Shown in pieces: positions 61,243 through 64,000 of a stretch of 64,000 nucleotides of DNA. Positions within the stretch are counted from its first letter, which is position 1; each line of letters opens with the position of its first letter. The position numbers were made by a program, and so were the translations under genes. The notes beneath the pieces were generated by a model that saw only the letters and a program-made list of their open reading frames with translations, was not told the origin of the DNA and did not search any database. This stretch comes from Hyalella azteca. Its lineage: Eukaryota > Arthropoda > Malacostraca > Amphipoda > Hyalellidae. The stretch is taken from assembly GCF_000764305.2 (NCBI RefSeq), contig NW_025939305.1, positions 1-64,000 of the forward strand. Reading direction: 5' to 3'.

Positions 61243-64000
61243 TAACATATGCTGACCCAAAATTTTTACCCGCATTTTCTCGTACTCCAAAATTTCTGCC
61301 CACATGAAGCCTCATTTCAAGCGCGTGATTGCATTAAGCGTAATTGCACAGACGTTGAAATATTACTTGACGATGATAATCACGATACAAATGTAGAATT
61401 CAAACTTTCTGGCTCACTTACAACTTCCCAAAAATATTATTTGGTTACAAAAGGGAATGGACCTCGCCATGAATCTAGTGAGCTAACTCCTTAAATCTAC
61501 AATTCCATATAGAACATATCTCGATTACAGATATAGGAATATTTTGGCATAAGAAATGCGTTTTAGTGTCAATTAGGGCATATAAAATAATCGAAGATTC
61601 TTGGAATTGCCGAATTACGCTTTTCCATTTGAACATTTAAATAATAACTGCATGGGATATACCAAATCCACCTGATTTAAAACAAAAATCAAAATTTAGA
61701 AGCAGTTTGAACCGCATTATCCGTTTACCCGGTCCGGGTTTGGTTGCCTGAATTTAAAATGTTTTTCTTCCCTCCGTCACGTCAGCAAGCACAACGTTGT
61801 GCGATTGAATGAATGTTCGAAATCAGCGTTTTTCGATTAATTTTTCAGTAGACGAGACTGTGAAACCAACAAACAACACTGCGTAAAGTCCCGGCGTTAG
61901 CAATTGTCTGTAAATGTTTATTGAGTAACTAATTTGGATACGACTACCTTTCGTTTCATTTCATTTACGCCGAATTTAAATTCCATCGATTCAGAAAAAT
62001 TTTTTAAAACCTAATTCAAATCTAGATCCAGTTGTCATAATTACTGCAGACTAACTTAATGAAATGAATAAGATTCAGCAACTGCACTGCAAATTTTAAA
62101 GTTCGTTCAGGGGTGTCTCTGGCACTACAAAATTCATAACAGAAGTGTCCAAAATATTTGTCATTTCAAACTTTCGCAATTTCAAGTATAATATTTTCTA
62201 TGCAGTAGAGACGGCATATCTTATCTGCGTTAGTAACGCGACTGTGCGAGCCTCTGAATGTTAAAAAATAAGTTCTGAAACATAATTCAAAATAGGAATC
62301 CAATTGTACAGATAAACTTTGCGAAAAATATAAGATTTTAAGCAACCGTATCTTCCAAAATTCGTACAAAAGCGTCATCAATGTTTGAAATTTCAAAATT
62401 GTTCAACTTCCAGTTCTATCATTTCTAAGCAAAATGGCGGGCATAAGTTATTTGCCGCGTAACGCGACTGTACAAGTCGTTGAGGCCGTCTGTAAGCGGT
62501 CACCTGAAAGGGAGAGACGAAGGCTCGCTTTGCATGCGCTACGAAATACAAGAAGAATCAATGATACGAAAGCGAGCAGGAAATTATTTTATTCATATTG
62601 TATTTTAATATGAATACGTTATATGTATTCGTGAAGTGAGTTTGAAAAGCAAGCAAATTAATAATTTTAAAGATGCGTTGTAGCAATAGTTTAACTGCAG
62701 AAATGATCGAGAAACCAATCATTTATTATGTACTCACTTAATTACCTATGAACATATTATAAATTATTGATATTTCAAACTGGATAATTTATGAACAAAT
62801 ATGCTTGAAAATCGAACTGTCTGAACTTTTAAATGAAGTTATTATCTCTGTTATTTCAGGATGTTTATCCATTCTTGCGTGAATTAAGCTAGGAGCAAGC
62901 TTTAATACATGGCGATCAATTTATTATACCATTCCTAAAATCATTTGCTATTTTCATACAAACAGCCACTGCTACTTATTCGTGTAACAAAATTCCTACT
63001 ATTTCAGGGTTAATTCGTTTGTTATCGAGCACGTTTAGATGGGAATAAGTCAAAGATATATTCTCTAGGTAACATGAACTCTGTAAATATTAGATGTTAT
63101 ATGGGGAATAAGCTTGATACGAATGTAGATTATAACCAGACTGGGCTATGTACCCTTTTTTTATTATCATCAAATTATTCAAGGCATTCAACAATATTCA
63201 TTTTATATAAAAAAAAGCTTCTGAAATTAAAATTAATTGAAGCAATTTTGATTATTTGAAGCGAAAACGTTATTTTAATGTTACTTTTTACCGACAGTTT
63301 ACTTACACTATCAAAACAGATCCAAAACAGCGTAAATTGATGTAGTAGCTTATTGCCGTTCCCTACCTGACATAATTGAGCATAACTAAAAGTTTTTTTT
63401 AGCTTAGGCGCCATCAGTCGCGCTTTTTCTATACAAATCAGAATAAACCTGCATGACTTTATATTTGTACAAGAAATTTTATTGAAATGTTTTATTATAT
63501 ATACATTTGTTAATTATTAGGTGAGTATTTTCACTCATTGTACTGAAAGTTTCATTGTAGCATAAAAATACAGCCTTTAATGAGTTGGTCCGAATTCTTT
63601 CTCAGGTTCTTGCATGATTGTTGGAAATACAAAGACTTTTGTTGTGCGGTGAAAGTTCAGATAAAACGCGATTTAAGCGAAAAACCTTAAATAATATTCT
63701 CACACGTTAACGAAAAACTTATGGCGGGACATAAAAATTGGGATCAAAATGAAAAACTTTATTCAAGGACTTCAGGCCGTTGTTTGCTTCTCTTAATTGC
63801 GTCTCGCAAAGAAACGCATAAAGCTGACGGAGAACGTGCAGGTCCCGCCAACTTCGTTCAACGGAGTGCCAATCACGATATGAATGATGGATGACGTACG
63901 AGTCACGTCACCTTAGGAGAAAAATCAGGGCAAAATTCATCAATTTCATCACGGATCACAGGGAAGTGTTTCTAGCGTCACCCCTATCGAAATTCGAAGA
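61243..64000. other. No gene seen
   Basis: 61249-61494 (+) is an 81-codon frame beginning at the edge of the dispersed element and has no recognisable domain. 62166-62396 and 63175-63414 (-) are likewise unassigned. The last 230 bases are somewhat richer in G+C and CpG (63770-63920) without a clear frame. Confidence 0.45.

Overview
The window looks like AT-rich nuclear DNA from an arthropod, most likely an insect. There are no bacterial-style operons. Coding sequence is split into short exons with GT-AG introns, and most of the sequence is intron, minisatellite, fold-back element or diverged dispersed repeat. The species cannot be named from the sequence. Three single 'n' positions (11450, 31094, 43353) mark unresolved joins of unknown length.

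The one gene I can assemble with confidence is on the minus strand: a Cys-loop (pentameric) ligand-gated chloride channel subunit of the invertebrate GluCl/glycine-receptor-like/pHCl group. Seven coding exons join with matching splice phases into 282 codons plus one base. Exon 1 (28919-28977) carries the signal peptide. Exons 2-6 (13214-13299, 11927-11994, 9258-9481, 7341-7423, 6515-6649) carry the extracellular ligand-binding domain. Exon 7 (5644-5835) carries M1 and most of M2. The M3-M4 exons are not visible and should lie to the left of position 1 or be hidden by the duplication there. Intron 1 is about 15.6 kb and holds most of the non-coding material between 13.3 and 28.9 kb.

Layout: 1-4040 is a second copy of the gene's intron 3, and its left end stops about 13 bases short of where a duplicate exon 4 would be. 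4041-5368 is spacer with a diverged repeat. 5369-5690 is a 41-bp minisatellite made from the end of exon 7 and its splice donor. 5644-13299 holds exons 7 to 2. 13300-28918 is intron 1, with a GATA/CACGTG minisatellite, an LTR-like repeat and two fold-back elements. 28919-29200 is exon 1 and its probable 5' UTR. From 29.2 to 64 kb no complete gene can be built. There are scattered minus-strand exon-like pieces at 31-39 kb and 49.4 kb, two of them resembling insect gustatory receptor segments. There are also several tandem duplications, a 154-bp satellite-like repeat, a dispersed 140-bp element present twice, and a small CpG-rich patch at 57.6 kb.

The most notable feature is that several local duplications sit on splice junctions of the channel gene: the exon 1 donor, intron 3 between exons 3 and 4, the exon 6 acceptor and the exon 7 donor. 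Together with the partial gene-block duplication, this suggests either an evolving alternative-exon locus, a decaying duplicate, or assembly of divergent haplotypes.
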